NCBI RefSeq assembly: GCF_017355885.1
Contig: NZ_JAFEUU010000008.1
Coordinates: 124,001-188,000 of the forward strand
Direction: 5' to 3'
Length of the DNA: 64,000 nucleotides
Origin: Sabulicella rubraurantiaca
GTDB taxonomy: Bacteria; Pseudomonadota; Alphaproteobacteria; Acetobacterales; Acetobacteraceae
Positions 1 to 8,777 of this stretch are shown one piece after another. A program made the translations under genes and the position numbers. The notes below the pieces were generated by a model, which was not told the origin of the DNA, searched no databases, and saw nothing but the letters and a program-made list of their open reading frames with translations. The stretch's first letter is position 1. Every line of letters starts with the position of its first letter.

Positions 1-797
1 CGTTCCAACGCGGAGAGCATATCAAAGGGCGCATACTGAATGTAGTCGATCTCGCCCCTGCGCATGGCAGAAACTGCAGTCGTGCCATCCGGCACAACGC
101 GGATGTCGAGCGCTTCGATCCGTACCACCTTCCCACCAGCCAAGTGATCGGCGGGCTCGTTCCGCGGCACATAGGCGGCATTCCGCCGCAGCAACATGCG
201 ATCGCCGGGGCGATGGTCCTCTCGCCGGAAGACGAAGGGGCCCGAACCGATGATCTCGGTGATCCGTTCCGTCCCCGGTGTCTGAGCAAGGCGCGCAGGC
301 ATCATGAACGGCCCGGGCGATGAGGTCGTGCCCAGGGTTTCGAGCACAAGACCAAAGGGCTGGCCCAGCGTCAGCACGAAGGTCTTTGTGTCGCGCGCCT
401 CCAACGACGCAGTGGCCCGGCCCAGCCGTCCGCCCAGCACGCTGCGTGTGAACCAGCGCCGAAGCGAGGCCACGATGTCCGTCGCCGCCACGTCTGTCCC
501 GTCATGCCACTTCAGGCCGTCCCGCAGCGTGAAGGTCCAAGTCAAGCCGTCATCGGAACGCGTCCAGCTGTCCACCATCTGCGGCTTGACCTCGCCCGCC
601 GCGTTCATTGCAAATAGCGTGTCAAAGACCATGTAGCCGAAGGTGCGCGTGATGTAGGCCGGCGTGAAATGCGGGTCGAGGGTGACGATCTCGGCTTCCA
701 ATACCGCGGTCACTGTCTGGGCCTGCGGCGATGCGGGGGCGAACCCCGCGAGCAGGCCTAGTGCCAGAAGCCATCGCTTGCGCAATGTTGTCGCCAT
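1..797 (-). CDS. ABC transporter substrate-binding protein, family 5 (peptide/nickel type), C-terminus cut by window edge
   Basis: I read this by translating the reverse strand; it runs off the left edge, so only the first 265 residues are present. It opens with a basic signal peptide (MATTLRKRWLLALGLLAG, cleavage near SPQAQT). The mature protein then begins with the family-5 signature: a tribute to a downhill listing of the ligand (TLDPHF), VFDTLF, and the diagnostic LRDGLKWHDG segment near residue 95. Family members are periplasmic receptors that deliver peptides or similar solutes to an ABC importer. No permease or ATPase gene is visible because the operon would continue outside the window. 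The first gene downstream on the other side is only transposon debris. Confidence 0.88.
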   Translation of the reverse strand, partial: MATTLRKRWLLALGLLAGFAPASPQAQTVTAVLEAEIVTLDPHFTPAYITRTFGYMVFDTLFAMNAAGEVKPQMVDSWTRSDDGLTWTFTLRDGLKWHDGTDVAATDIVASLRRWFTRSVLGGRLGRATASLEARDTKTFVLTLGQPFGLVLETLGTTSSPGPFMMPARLAQTPGTERITEIIGSGPFVFRREDHRPGDRMLLRRNAAYVPRNEPADHLAGGKVVRIEALDIRVVPDGTTAVSAMRRGEIDYIQYAPFDMLSALE

Positions 798-1029
798 ACC
801 GGGTTTCTCCGTCAGAACCGTCGTGGGCGCAGCCTCCTACCAGCAGCGGTAGCAACAATGTGGCTGCTTGTCGTAGAGTGCTCGCGTGGTGCCGGTCTGG
901 CCAGCCCGGTCTTTTGCCTTTTTCCCCGTCGGGACCGACCCGGAGCAACGTGACTTGGTCTCCCCCGCGGCTCGACTTTTGCCCGGTCCGCGATGCCTGA
1001 CCCTGGTTTTCTTTTTAGAGTCAGCCCGC

Positions 1030-1617
1030 CCCGCGGAATTGTGCAAGATCAACCCCGGCCGGCGCGAACCAGCCACCAGCCGCATATTTCGCGCCCACGG
1101 CATTGGCACGGTCCTTGTTGCCGAAGGGAAATTTCAGCGGCGTGGCATCGGACGGTCGCGGCCCGCCCCTGGCCGGTGAGCGGGACGCTGCCTTGGGCGC
1201 AGGCCGAGCAGACGTCTTGCCCGCCGATCACACGCCTTTCCCTCTCGCATTCCCTTCGGCGCCAAGCTGGCTTTTCGGGGCTGCTTCGGCAATTACTTTT
1301 CGATCCAAGCCCAGAGGGCGCGCGACGAGGAGCGGGCGTCATCCGGGATGGGCTCGCCAATCTCGCCTGATCTTCTCCGCAAAGCGCAGCTGCGCATCGG
1401 ACGGAGGTCGCGGCCCCTTCCCCTCCCTGGCGTTGCTTCCCGCTTCGGGGTGTGCTGATCCAGAAATGCGCGCGAGATTGCCGTCGTTCGCGTAGCCCCT
1501 TGAGAAGCAAGAGTCCCTTCGCCTTTGCCAAACGTCAGCGATACCCGTCATCGCTGGCGTGGGTGGGCTGGCCTTCTGCCCTACGGTGGGGAGCCCGGCG
1601 CCGCCTGGGCTGCACGT
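1030..1617 (-). pseudogene. Decayed second copy of the topoisomerase C-terminal tail
   Basis: This stretch aligns base by base with the 3' end of the intact topoisomerase gene (about 16865-17455). Shared words include the GCGCGAACCAGCC and CTTGTTGCCGAAGGGAA blocks, the serine/proline linker, and CATCGCTGGCGTGGG near the far end. Many substitutions and indels break every frame, so no continuous protein remains. The homology stops at the topoisomerase stop-codon side near 1030 and fades near 1617. It is a relic of a related mobilization block rather than a local duplication product still in use. Confidence 0.8.
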
Positions 1618-1805
1618 GAGGGGAGTGGGCGGCGTCACAGCAGACGCCGTCCGACCCGGTCAATGCTGCAGTTTGAGACCTGTTCCCCTCGTTGCAGGGA
1701 GTAGATCCTATGATGGATGCTTTAGGTGCGGCGCCACCGAAGCTGGGCGCTGGGGCCTTCTCGACTGGCGGCGGGCTTGAGCGTTGGCTTTTACGCTTTA
1801 GCCGG

Positions 1806-2120
1806 TCAGCAAAGCCTCACCCGTCCCTGTGGCGGGTCAGGGATCCAGCCATCTCGTCGGCTCGTCACCCTCTCCTGCTCAGGAAGCTCGCCGCGGTGCT
1901 CCCGCTGCTCCGGGATCAGACCTGTGCTCCCCGGCCCGCTCTCTGCGGTCTCCCTCTGGAAGCGCTGAGCCACGACCGCAGGCGGCTTCGACACTAGCCT
2001 CAGCGCCTGTTCCAGGATGGTGCGGTGTTCCTCCTCCGCCGACCGTCCATAGGCAGCCGCACGATCTTCAAGGCGCCTGACCATCTCCTCGCAGACGTCC
2101 CGCACCAGCAAATGAGCCAT
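1806..2120 (-). CDS. FitA-like ribbon-helix-helix antitoxin, orphan
   Basis: The N-terminal 42 residues match the FitA/VapB-type RHH consensus: MAHLLVRD, then VRRLEDRAA, then GRSAEEEHRTILEQAL. The start at 2120 is chosen because AGGGGATCAAG sits just upstream and the family begins exactly there. Family members bind DNA and neutralise a PIN-domain ribonuclease (FitB) encoded immediately downstream. Here no PIN gene follows. The C-terminal 60 residues (from about SKPPAVVAQ) do not look like the usual toxin-binding tail and may be read-through after a frameshift or deletion. Total length is 104 residues versus about 80 for the family. Likely an orphan or decaying antitoxin. Confidence 0.6.
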   Translation of the reverse strand: MAHLLVRDVCEEMVRRLEDRAAAYGRSAEEEHRTILEQALRLVSKPPAVVAQRFQRETAESGPGSTGLIPEQREHRGELPEQERVTSRRDGWIPDPPQGRVRLC

Positions 2121-2209
2121 CTTGATCCCCCTGAGGCCAGATGATGCCTCAGCTTCAAGGCTGGTGGATGCCGCGTGACGTCCATCCTTCTCCCAAGTTA
2201 CAAGAAAGC

Positions 2210-2262
2210 ATGGCCGCTCCTTCCCCTGCCCCGTCTTCCCGGACGAAACCTTATACCGAGCG
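2210..2262 (+). pseudogene. 5' fragment of the family found intact at 31540-32205
   Basis: The leader and first codons (ATGGCCGCTCCTTCCCC, then CCGTCTTCC and ACGAAACC) match the start of the intact gene at 31540. The upstream A-rich leader with AAGTTACAAG is also similar. Similarity ends within about 50 bases, shortly before the IS630 element, and the frame soon meets a stop. It is a truncated relic. Confidence 0.55.
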
Positions 2263-2369
2263 CCTGAAGGTCTGACTCGTGGGGCTTGAGCCGACACGGT
2301 TGGACGTGATTCATCGGCTGGCATGACATCTGGGGATCGATCATGCCGGCGCTGATGATTTGAGAAAAC

Positions 2370-3408
2370 GTGTCATCTGGCGAGTTGCGTCGACTGGCGA
2401 AGGTGGAGCGCGATCTGCGGGTGGCGCGACGCCTGCTGGCGATTGCGGCGGCCCTTGAGGGGCTGAGCCGGGAGGCGGCGGCGCGGATCGCGGGGATGGA
2501 CCGGCAGACGCTACGCGACTGGGTGATCCGCTATAACCGCGGCGGGCCAGCAGGGCTGTCGGACCATTGGGGCGATGGTCGCCCTTGCCGGCTGACGGAG
2601 GGCCAGCAGGCGACGCTGAAGGCCATCGTGCTGCAAGGGCCAGATCCCGAGGCGGACGGCGTCTCGACCTGGCGGCTGATCGACCTCTGCCGGATCGTGC
2701 AGGAGCGCTTCGGCGTGATCTACAGCGAGACCGGGATGGGCAAGCTGATGCACAGCCTCGGCTTGTCCTGGCAAACGCCATGACCGCAGCATGCCGAGAC
2801 CGACCGCGCCGCCCAGGAGCGGTTTAAAAAGGGGGCTTCGCGCAAGCCCTCGCCCAGGTCGCGGCCGACCACCCCGAGGCCGAGCGGATCGAGGTCTGGT
2901 TCCAGGACGAGGCCAGGGTAGGGCAGAAGGGGCGGATGGTCCGCCGCTGGTTCGGGCGCGGCATGCGGCCGCGGATGTTCAAGGACCAGCGCCCCCGCTC
3001 GGCCTACATCCTTGGCGCGGTCTGCCCGACCCGCGACACCGGCGCGGCGATCGTGCTGACCCATGTCTCGGTCGCAGCGATGAACCTGCTGCTCGAGGAT
3101 GTCGCTGCGCAGCTGCCGGCCGGCACCCATGCGGCGATGTTGATCGACAATGACGGTTGGCACATTGCCAACGACCTGCGCGTGCCGCAGAACATCAGCT
3201 TGGTCCACCTGCCACCCCCCTCGCCCGAGCTGAACGCCATGAAAAGGTCTGGCAGTACCTGCGGGACCGCTACCTATCGGGCCGGCTGTTCAGCGGCTCG
3301 CACGCCATCGTCGATGCCTGCTGCAAGGCTTGGGACAAGCTCATTGGCGAAACCGGCCGCATCCAGGCGCTGACCGATTTCGAGTGGGCTCAACAGGTCA
3401 GTCCATAG
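2370..3408 (+). pseudogene. IS630-family transposase, broken by one stop and two frameshifts
   Basis: Three consecutive pieces rebuild a single IS630 transposase. Residues 1-137 hold the helix-turn-helix (GMDRQTLRDWVIRYN, GGPAGL) and stop at an in-frame TGA at 2781 where an arginine codon is expected. The same frame then continues to a run of A5G5 near 2832, after which the next frame carries the catalytic core with VWFQDEARVG, LIDNDGWH and LPPPSPELN. A further one-base loss near 3240 (ELNAM for ELNPIE) moves the end (KVWQYLRDRYL to the stop at 3408) to the third frame. DDE residues remain readable but the gene cannot make one protein without recoding. Terminal inverted repeats were not identified. 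Confidence 0.85.
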
Positions 3409-3426
3409 TCAGCTTGGTATTAAGGC

Positions 3427-3560
3427 CCGTTAGCGTCTGAACTTGCCCAGAGCGGCGAGGCAGAGCATGCCAGCCAAGGATCGGGCAGTTTTCGCGTGGA
3501 GGGACACGGCGGCACGCCATTCCTTCAACTGTGTCCACGAGTTCTTCACGAGACGGCGGC
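3427..3560 (-). pseudogene. IS5-family transposase C-terminal relic
   Basis: The reverse strand reads LVKNSWTQLKEWRAAVSLH, then AKTARSLAGMLCLAAL. This is the C-terminal helix of IS5/IS427-type transposases (normal form: KEWRAVATRYEKTARSF...CLAA). A matching but better preserved relic lies at 6837-6978 in the opposite orientation. Both end beside the motif AAGGCCCGTTAGCGT (3422-3436, and as its complement with one mismatch at 6972-6986), probably the element's terminal repeat. Confidence 0.65.
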
Positions 3561-3661
3561 TGGGGTAAGCTTGATCGGAACAGGCGATCGACGCTGCCCA
3601 GCGCGTCGGTCGGCACCCACTCACCGCCCCGAAGCAAGCCCACCGGCACAACCGCCGAAGT

Positions 3662-4648
3662 TCAGAGGCCAGCGGGCCTTAGCCCTGCTGCCTGGGCGGC
3701 CTCGGCCCACTTCGTGTCCTCGGCCCGAAGCCGCACCGCGAACTCCGAGCCGGTGGACCCCACCGGCTCGGCGCCCACCTCGCGCAGCCGCCCTGCCACC
3801 GCTGGATCGCGTGTCGCCTCCATTGCCACTCGCTGAAGACGGTCCAGCACCTCCGACGGCAGGCCACTGGGTCCGGCGACGCCGTACCATGCCTCGACCT
3901 CAAAGCCGGGCACTGTCTCCGCCACCGTCGGGATGTCCGGCGCGGCTGCGATCCGCTGAGTTGAGGCGACCGCGATCGCCCGGGCACGGCCGGCACGGAC
4001 AGCCGGCAGCGCCGCGGCCGCAGCGCTGAAATAGAGTTGGACCCGGCCCGCCTCCAATCCCGCGATCACGGCGCTCGGGTTCGGATTGTGGTCGGGGCGG
4101 CATTCGCTGCCGAGCGCCCGGGTCAGCAGCACGAGCGACAGGTGCAGGAATGTGCCCTCGCCCAGTGTGGCGCACACGACGGGCCGGCTCCTCAGCACCT
4201 CCCCGAGTTCGCGGAGGTCCCGCGCCGGCAGGTCTGGACTGACCAGCACGAGCACCGGCGCCGTGGCGGTCAGGCTGATCGGCGTGAAGTCGGCCTGTGG
4301 GTCGAAGGGCAGGTTTCGCGCCACGTGGCGTGCAACCGGAAAGGACGGGGCGAGGAGCCCGATCGTGGAGCCGTCCGGGGCGGCCCGGGCCACCGCCTCG
4401 GCCATCGCGTTGCCCGATCCGCCGACGCGGTTCTCGACGACGACCGGGCGTCCAAGCCGAGGCGCCATGGCTGCCGCCAACAAGCGGGCGACGACATCCG
4501 AATTGCTGCCCTGAGCAAAGCCGACAAGCAGGCGCACCGGCTCGGGCGACGGTGAGGCACTTTGAGCGGACGCCGTTTCGTTGCAGGCCAAGCCCGCGAC
4601 CGTGATGGCAGCAAAGGAGACGGCGAACCGACGACCGAGATCCTTCAT
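3662..4648 (-). CDS. Bug/TctC-family tripartite tricarboxylate transporter receptor
   Basis: A 328-residue protein with a signal peptide ending near ETASAQS, then the family pattern VRLLVGFAQGSNSDVVARLL, GRPVVVENRVGG and AAPDGSTIGLL. It ends in the usual EDTKWAEAAQAAGL helix. Family members are periplasmic binding proteins for carboxylates and related small molecules, working with TctA/TctB membrane proteins that are absent here. The start at 4648 is preferred over an upstream ATG because GAGGAGG lies 5 bases before it. The gene stands alone between IS5 relics, so it is an orphan receptor, as is typical for the family. Glycine/serine replaces the more common PPGGxxD by QGSNSD near residue 43, which may alter ligand choice. 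Confidence 0.88.
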   Translation of the reverse strand: MKDLGRRFAVSFAAITVAGLACNETASAQSASPSPEPVRLLVGFAQGSNSDVVARLLAAAMAPRLGRPVVVENRVGGSGNAMAEAVARAAPDGSTIGLLAPSFPVARHVARNLPFDPQADFTPISLTATAPVLVLVSPDLPARDLRELGEVLRSRPVVCATLGEGTFLHLSLVLLTRALGSECRPDHNPNPSAVIAGLEAGRVQLYFSAAAAALPAVRAGRARAIAVASTQRIAAAPDIPTVAETVPGFEVEAWYGVAGPSGLPSEVLDRLQRVAMEATRDPAVAGRLREVGAEPVGSTGSEFAVRLRAEDTKWAEAAQAAGLRPAGL

Positions 4649-4741
4649 GGCATCCTCCTCACCGCCAGGAGCGCCGAAGGGCCGGCGGTCCGGCCCCTTC
4701 ACTTCGGAGCCGGTGCAGAAGCATTGTCAATGGAAACGTGA

Positions 4742-4768
4742 CGGCCGTATCCGAAAGCGATACGGCCG
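4742..4768. promoter_or_regulatory. Interrupted palindrome about 95 bp upstream of the Bug gene
   Basis: Perfect 10-base arms CGGCCGTATC and GATACGGCCG are separated by seven bases (CGAAAGC). The site lies where an operator for the minus-strand receptor gene at 4648 would be. It could instead be a hairpin belonging to the neighbouring IS5 debris. No regulator gene is adjacent. Confidence 0.4.
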
Positions 4769-4883
4769 CGCCTTGACCTGCGAGCGACAGGCTTCAATTA
4801 GAGGCTTCAAGATCGCCCAGCATTTGTCGGAAAGCCCCGGCTTGCCTTCGCGGAACAAGCGCAACGCCACGACGCGCCTCAGG
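4763..4883 (-). pseudogene. IS5-family transposase N-terminal relic
   Basis: The reverse strand encodes LFREGKPGLSDKCWAILKPL followed by IEACRSQVKARP. This resembles the N-terminus of IS5 transposases (LSDxQWALLEPLL). The frame is open only locally and there is no catalytic domain. Together with the C-terminal relic at 3427-3560, same strand, it may be the two ends of one element whose middle was replaced by the Bug gene, but this is inference. Confidence 0.45.
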
Positions 4884-5124
4884 TTCAGGCGCTAACGGAC
4901 CCTTCTGTAATCGGGTCGGTCAATGACCGGCGTGGTGGTCACGTCGCGGGTTCCTCGCTTCTGTTCGTGGTCGGCGTGGAGCCGCCACAGGCTACGGCCA
5001 GGCAGGCGGGGCAGACCAATCTAGTAAGCGGGTTCGGCGGATGCCGGCACCGGGTCCGTTGCGGTCTCGCCCTGCCGCGTCCCCACAACGGGACGTCGGA
5101 CGCTTGGGTCAGAGGTGAGGGCGA
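4884..5124. other. Non-coding 3' flank of the IS110 transposase; possible bridge-RNA region
   Basis: About 240 bases without an ORF lie downstream of the IS110 transposase. They contain short inverted repeats such as CGGTCA/TGACCG near 4918. IS110-family elements carry a structured guide (bridge) RNA in a non-coding end: upstream of the gene in the IS110 group, downstream in the IS1111 group. The 5' flank here (6157-6341) is the other candidate. Sequence alone does not decide which one. Confidence 0.35.
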
Positions 5125-6156
5125 CTACGCCACGGCCACCTCCTTGCCCCAGCGGAACTCGGTACCGTCGCGCCACAGGCTCAGCAGCACGACGGCGAGC
5201 TTACGAGCCACCGCCACCTTGGCGCGGCGCATGCCCGAACGCCTCGCGATCGCCATGCCCCACGCCTTGAGTGACGACCAGCGGCTTGTTCGGGTCAGCA
5301 AGACGTTCGCAGCCTCGTAGAGCGCCTGGCGCGCCAGACCATCGCCCTGCTTGCTGATGTGTCCCACACGATCAGTCTCGCCGGACTGGTAGCGCCTTGG
5401 CGTAAGGCCGAAGTGGGCGCCAATAACACGCGATCGGCTGAACCGGGCGGGGTCATCCACCGCCGAGCAGAAAGTGAGCGCGGTGACCGGGCCCACGCCA
5501 GGCACGGTCATGAGCCTGCGGCAGACCGCATCGTCGCGTGTGGCGCGGACAACCAGACCGTGCAGGCGCTCCCGCTCGGACAGCAGCACCTCGCGCACCC
5601 GCAGCAGGGGCTCGATCACGGCGGCCAGGCTCTCGCGCTCCGCTGCCAGCTCGCGGACACGGCTGGGAAAGGCGCGGTCACCGACGGGGCCGACCTTCAG
5701 GCCAAAGCCGCGCAGCAGGCCACGGACGCCGTTGTCGATGTCCCTCAGCTTGCCCACGAGCAGCTTGCGCGCAGTGAGCAGCGCCCGAAGCTCCTGGGAG
5801 AGTTCGGACTTCACATGCACGGCCCGGAACCAACCGGTCCGGACCATCTGGGCGATGGCACGCGCATCGGTCCGGTCGGTCTTGGTCGGCATGGCCTTCG
5901 TCGCCGCCCGCAGCTGCCGTGTCTCGAGCAAAACCACCGGCAACCCTGCGGCCTTGAGCCCGGCATGAAGCCACTGCGACATCGGCCCCGCCTCGAGGCC
6001 AACACGGGCGAACTCCAGCCCCGTGCCCGTCAGGGCCGCCGCCAGTTCATCCGGCTCGCTTTCGGCCTTCAGTTCGCGGAGCACGGCGCCAGAGCCGTCA
6101 ACGATGCAGATGCTGCTCGTCTCCAGTGAGACGTCGATCCCGGCATAGTGGGTCAT
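5125..6156 (-). CDS. IS110-family transposase (DEDD/Transposase_20)
   Basis: An intact 343-residue recombinase of normal family length. The N-terminal RuvC-like DEDD domain begins MTHYAGIDVSLETSSI, continues with GLEAGPMSQWL and has the conserved KTDRTDARAIAQMV near residue 93. The C-terminal Transposase_20 domain begins around LMTVPGVGPVTALTF and contains SRVIGAHFGLTPRRYQSG with the catalytic serine region in YQSGE and ISKQGDGLAR. These enzymes cut and rejoin DNA under guidance of an element-encoded RNA. It is the best preserved transposase of the first 7 kb and lies between two IS5 relics. Element ends could not be fixed because the family lacks long terminal repeats. Confidence 0.92.
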   Translation of the reverse strand: MTHYAGIDVSLETSSICIVDGSGAVLRELKAESEPDELAAALTGTGLEFARVGLEAGPMSQWLHAGLKAAGLPVVLLETRQLRAATKAMPTKTDRTDARAIAQMVRTGWFRAVHVKSELSQELRALLTARKLLVGKLRDIDNGVRGLLRGFGLKVGPVGDRAFPSRVRELAAERESLAAVIEPLLRVREVLLSERERLHGLVVRATRDDAVCRRLMTVPGVGPVTALTFCSAVDDPARFSRSRVIGAHFGLTPRRYQSGETDRVGHISKQGDGLARQALYEAANVLLTRTSRWSSLKAWGMAIARRSGMRRAKVAVARKLAVVLLSLWRDGTEFRWGKEVAVA

Positions 6157-6341
6157 CTCGGTGCCTCCCTTCGCTGCGGCCCACTTGGGGCCGCCTGGAA
6201 GAACAACCGGTCATGGCAGCTCGCGCCACCAGCCGACCCGATTACGGTATCTAGAACGGAGGGTGTCATTTTACTTGCGTGCGCATAATTTCCTTGCATA
6301 ACCTTCGATTGAGGGTCGCTTGCGGAGTCAGCGGGGTCATC

Positions 6342-6695
6342 ATGTTGAACCGCCTTCTGCTTGTTTTGCCGCTGCTGATCGCTTCGCCTGCGGCGGCGAG
6401 CCCGAGCGTCGCCTGCCCTCATGATCGTCCATGTATTTCCCGGATTTGGATCAACAGCGACGGCGAGCTGTGGGTGAACGTGATCCAGGCGGATTGGGAC
6501 GTCATCCAAGTGCGGTGGTCGCGTGAAGGCCGCGAAGGCGCACAGCAGGAATATGGCCCAGGGAACGGCAGGATCCGAGTGTTGTCAGGCACACGCTCCG
6601 GTGAGATGTACACGGTGGCCGTCCAGGGTTGCTCCCGGCGTGCATTGCAGCGCTCAGTGTGTTCGGGCTGGGAGTTCGCCAGGGCCCGTCGGTAG
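6342..6695 (+). CDS. Small secreted protein of unknown function
   Basis: A 117-residue protein with a clear signal peptide (MLNRLLLVLPLLIASPAAAS). The mature part has five cysteines (ACPHDRPC early, then GCSRR and VCSGW late) and a predicted all-beta middle (WINSDGELWVNVIQADWDV). I do not recognise the family. The ATG at 6342 is chosen because it begins the signal peptide; an upstream in-frame ATG at 6279 would add a non-hydrophobic leader. It sits alone between the IS110 element and an IS5 relic. Confidence 0.5.
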   Translation: MLNRLLLVLPLLIASPAAASPSVACPHDRPCISRIWINSDGELWVNVIQADWDVIQVRWSREGREGAQQEYGPGNGRIRVLSGTRSGEMYTVAVQGCSRRALQRSVCSGWEFARARR

Positions 6696-6836
6696 TGCAA
6701 AGGAGGCCCTTGGGACGGTGCTGACGGAACTAGCGGCCCGGACGCCAAGGCACCAGCATGTTGTCTCCGCAACGCAATCGCCGCGCTCACCTGCCGGTAC
6801 GTGGACACCACCTACACTTTCGTTAGCACCCGTGCC

Positions 6837-6978
6837 TCGTCACTCCAGCCGCCTCGTGCAAAACCTGTGGGCACGGGTCAAAGAGTGGCACGCCGTGGCC
6901 ATCCGCTCCGAGAAGACCGCACGATCTTTCCTCGGCGTGCTCTGCCTTGCAGCCACGCTCGACTGGCTCATACGCTAA
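6837..6978 (+). pseudogene. IS5-family transposase C-terminal relic
   Basis: Codons read LVQNLWARVKEWHAVAIRS, then EKTARSFLGVLCLAATLDWL and a stop at 6978. This is the C-terminus of an IS5/IS427-type transposase. Everything upstream of about 6837 is unrelated, so the gene is 5'-truncated. It is the inverted counterpart of the relic at 3427-3560, and the terminal motif ACGCTAACGGGC follows the stop. Confidence 0.7.
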
Positions 6979-7077
6979 CGGGCTTTAATGTAGTTGCCGT
7001 CGGTACATTTTTTGAGAAAGACTGGGCGCCACGTAAACCCTCTCCTGTGGGTTGCCTGCGACGTAGGAAGGTGCGCC

Positions 7078-8307
7078 TTGGCGGACGAACCGGATGTCGT
7101 GATCGTCGGCGCGGGGATAGCGGGGGGCGCCCTGGCCACGGTGCTCGCCCGCGGTGGCTTGGACGTGCTCGTGCTAGAACGAGCGCTGGTCCACCGCGAT
7201 CGGGTCCGAGGCGAGTTCCTGGCGCCTTGGGGCGTGGCAGAGGCGGGCAAGCTTGGTCTGCTTGATGTGCTGGCTCGCGCTGGCACCCATTACACTGTCC
7301 GCACCGTCCCCTATCGGGATGGTCTTGACCCTGAGGCAGCGAGGGCGCGTGCCACCGACCTCAGCGTGATGCTGCCAGGCATTGCTGGCGCGGTGACCGT
7401 AGGCCACCCGCGCCTATGCGAGGCGCTCGACGCCGCGGCCTGTGAGGCCGGGGCGACGCTGTTGCGCGGCGCGTCTGAACTCTCAGTAGAGGCTGGCGAG
7501 CGTCCGCGGGTCGGCTTTACCCATGATGGCCACCGGCGTGAGGTATCGCCCCGGCTGGTAGTCGGCGCCGACGGGCGCGGGTCGGCGGTGGCGCGCTATA
7601 TTGGCTTGAACGCTGAGACGGACCCGATCCACCACATCATGGCAGGGCTTCTGGTTGAGGGCGCGGAGGCGTGGCCGGAGGATGAGCAGACCTTTGGCGC
7701 CCATAGCGGAGCCACGCTCTACGTCTTCCCTCAGGGCGGCGGCCGAGTGCGGCTGTACGTCAACCACACCCTCGCCGAACGCAGGCGCTACGCCGGTCCC
7801 GACGCGGCGCGCAACTTCCTGGCTGCTTTCAACGTGCCATCGCTGCCGTTTGGCGAAGCCCTGGCGGCGGCACGCCCAATTGGGCCGTGCCATGGCTACC
7901 CGAACGCCGACAGCTGGATCGACGAGCCGGTCGCGCCGGGGGTGGTGCTGATTGGCGATGCGGCTGGGCACAACGACCCCACGATCGGTCAGGGGCTGAG
8001 CATTACACTGCGCGACGTGCGCCTTGTCTCCGAAGCCATGCTTGAGGGTAGGTTTTCGGCCAAGACCTTTAAACCTTATGTGGAAGAACGGCGCGAGCGC
8101 ATGCGACGCCTACGCTTCATCGGTCGGCTTTTCTCTACGCTCCACGCCGAGTTCACGGAGGAGGCGCACCAGCGGCGCCAGCGCGCTTGGCAGCGTACTG
8201 GTGCAAATCCCGCCATCGGACTGCCCATACTCGCGATTCTGAAGGGGCCTGACGCACTTCCGTCTCACGCCTTCGAGCAGGAGGCGTGGGATCGTCTGCT
8301 CGCCTAG
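7078..8307 (+). CDS. FAD-dependent monooxygenase (PHBH/UbiH fold)
   Basis: A 409-residue flavoprotein. The N-terminal dinucleotide site is VVIVGAGIAGGALATVL with the ribose-binding LER (near residue 34), followed by the conserved VVGADGRGSAVAR (DG motif). The late GVVLIGDAAGHNDPTIGQGL (GD motif) binds the FAD phosphate. Such enzymes hydroxylate aromatic or polyketide-like substrates using NAD(P)H and oxygen; the substrate is unknown here. I chose TTG 7078, seven bases after GGAAG, because it starts just before the Rossmann strand; an ATG at 6994 would add 28 residues encoded by IS5 debris. A GFA protein follows 35 bases later. Confidence 0.85.
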   Translation: MADEPDVVIVGAGIAGGALATVLARGGLDVLVLERALVHRDRVRGEFLAPWGVAEAGKLGLLDVLARAGTHYTVRTVPYRDGLDPEAARARATDLSVMLPGIAGAVTVGHPRLCEALDAAACEAGATLLRGASELSVEAGERPRVGFTHDGHRREVSPRLVVGADGRGSAVARYIGLNAETDPIHHIMAGLLVEGAEAWPEDEQTFGAHSGATLYVFPQGGGRVRLYVNHTLAERRRYAGPDAARNFLAAFNVPSLPFGEALAAARPIGPCHGYPNADSWIDEPVAPGVVLIGDAAGHNDPTIGQGLSITLRDVRLVSEAMLEGRFSAKTFKPYVEERRERMRRLRFIGRLFSTLHAEFTEEAHQRRQRAWQRTGANPAIGLPILAILKGPDALPSHAFEQEAWDRLLA

Positions 8308-8342
8308 GAGTGTCTTGGCGATCGATAGTGGAGGGCAAGCCT

Positions 8343-8747
8343 ATGCCGACCCGCACCGCCACCTGCGCCTGCGGCCAACTCCGGGTGATCTGCGAGGGCG
8401 AGCCGCCGCGCGTGGTGCTCTGTGACTGCACGCAGTGCCAGAAGCGCACCGGCAGCGTCTACGGCGTGTCGGCCTACTTCGAGCGGGGGCAGGTGAGGAC
8501 CGAAGGAGCCTATAAGCGGTTCCGGCGCTCCTCGGACGCCGGGCGGTACATGGAGACCGCCTTCTGCCAGGAGTGCGGCTCAACGGTGTTCTGGGAGTTG
8601 GAGATGGCCCCCGGCAGGATCGGAGTGGCGGCCGGGGCCTTCGCCGATCCGGACTTCCCGGCGCCCCACGTCGCGGTCTGGACCGAGAACAAGTACCGTT
8701 GGGTCCCGCTGCCCGACGGCGTCCCCACCCGTCCGAAGCAGACCTGA
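8343..8747 (+). CDS. GFA (CENP-V/GFA) domain protein
   Basis: A 134-residue zinc protein with the complete GFA cysteine set. CACG is near residue 8, CDCTQCQKRTG lies around residue 30, and CQECGS is near residue 80. The family is named for a glutathione-dependent formaldehyde-activating enzyme, although that activity is doubtful for most members; they are best described as small zinc-binding proteins of unknown substrate. The start at 8343 begins the fold directly and has GGAGGG upstream. It likely shares a transcript with the monooxygenase. Confidence 0.85.
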   Translation: MPTRTATCACGQLRVICEGEPPRVVLCDCTQCQKRTGSVYGVSAYFERGQVRTEGAYKRFRRSSDAGRYMETAFCQECGSTVFWELEMAPGRIGVAAGAFADPDFPAPHVAVWTENKYRWVPLPDGVPTRPKQT

Positions 8748-8777
8748 GGGACAGTGCCAAGAGCTAACAGGCCCTAG

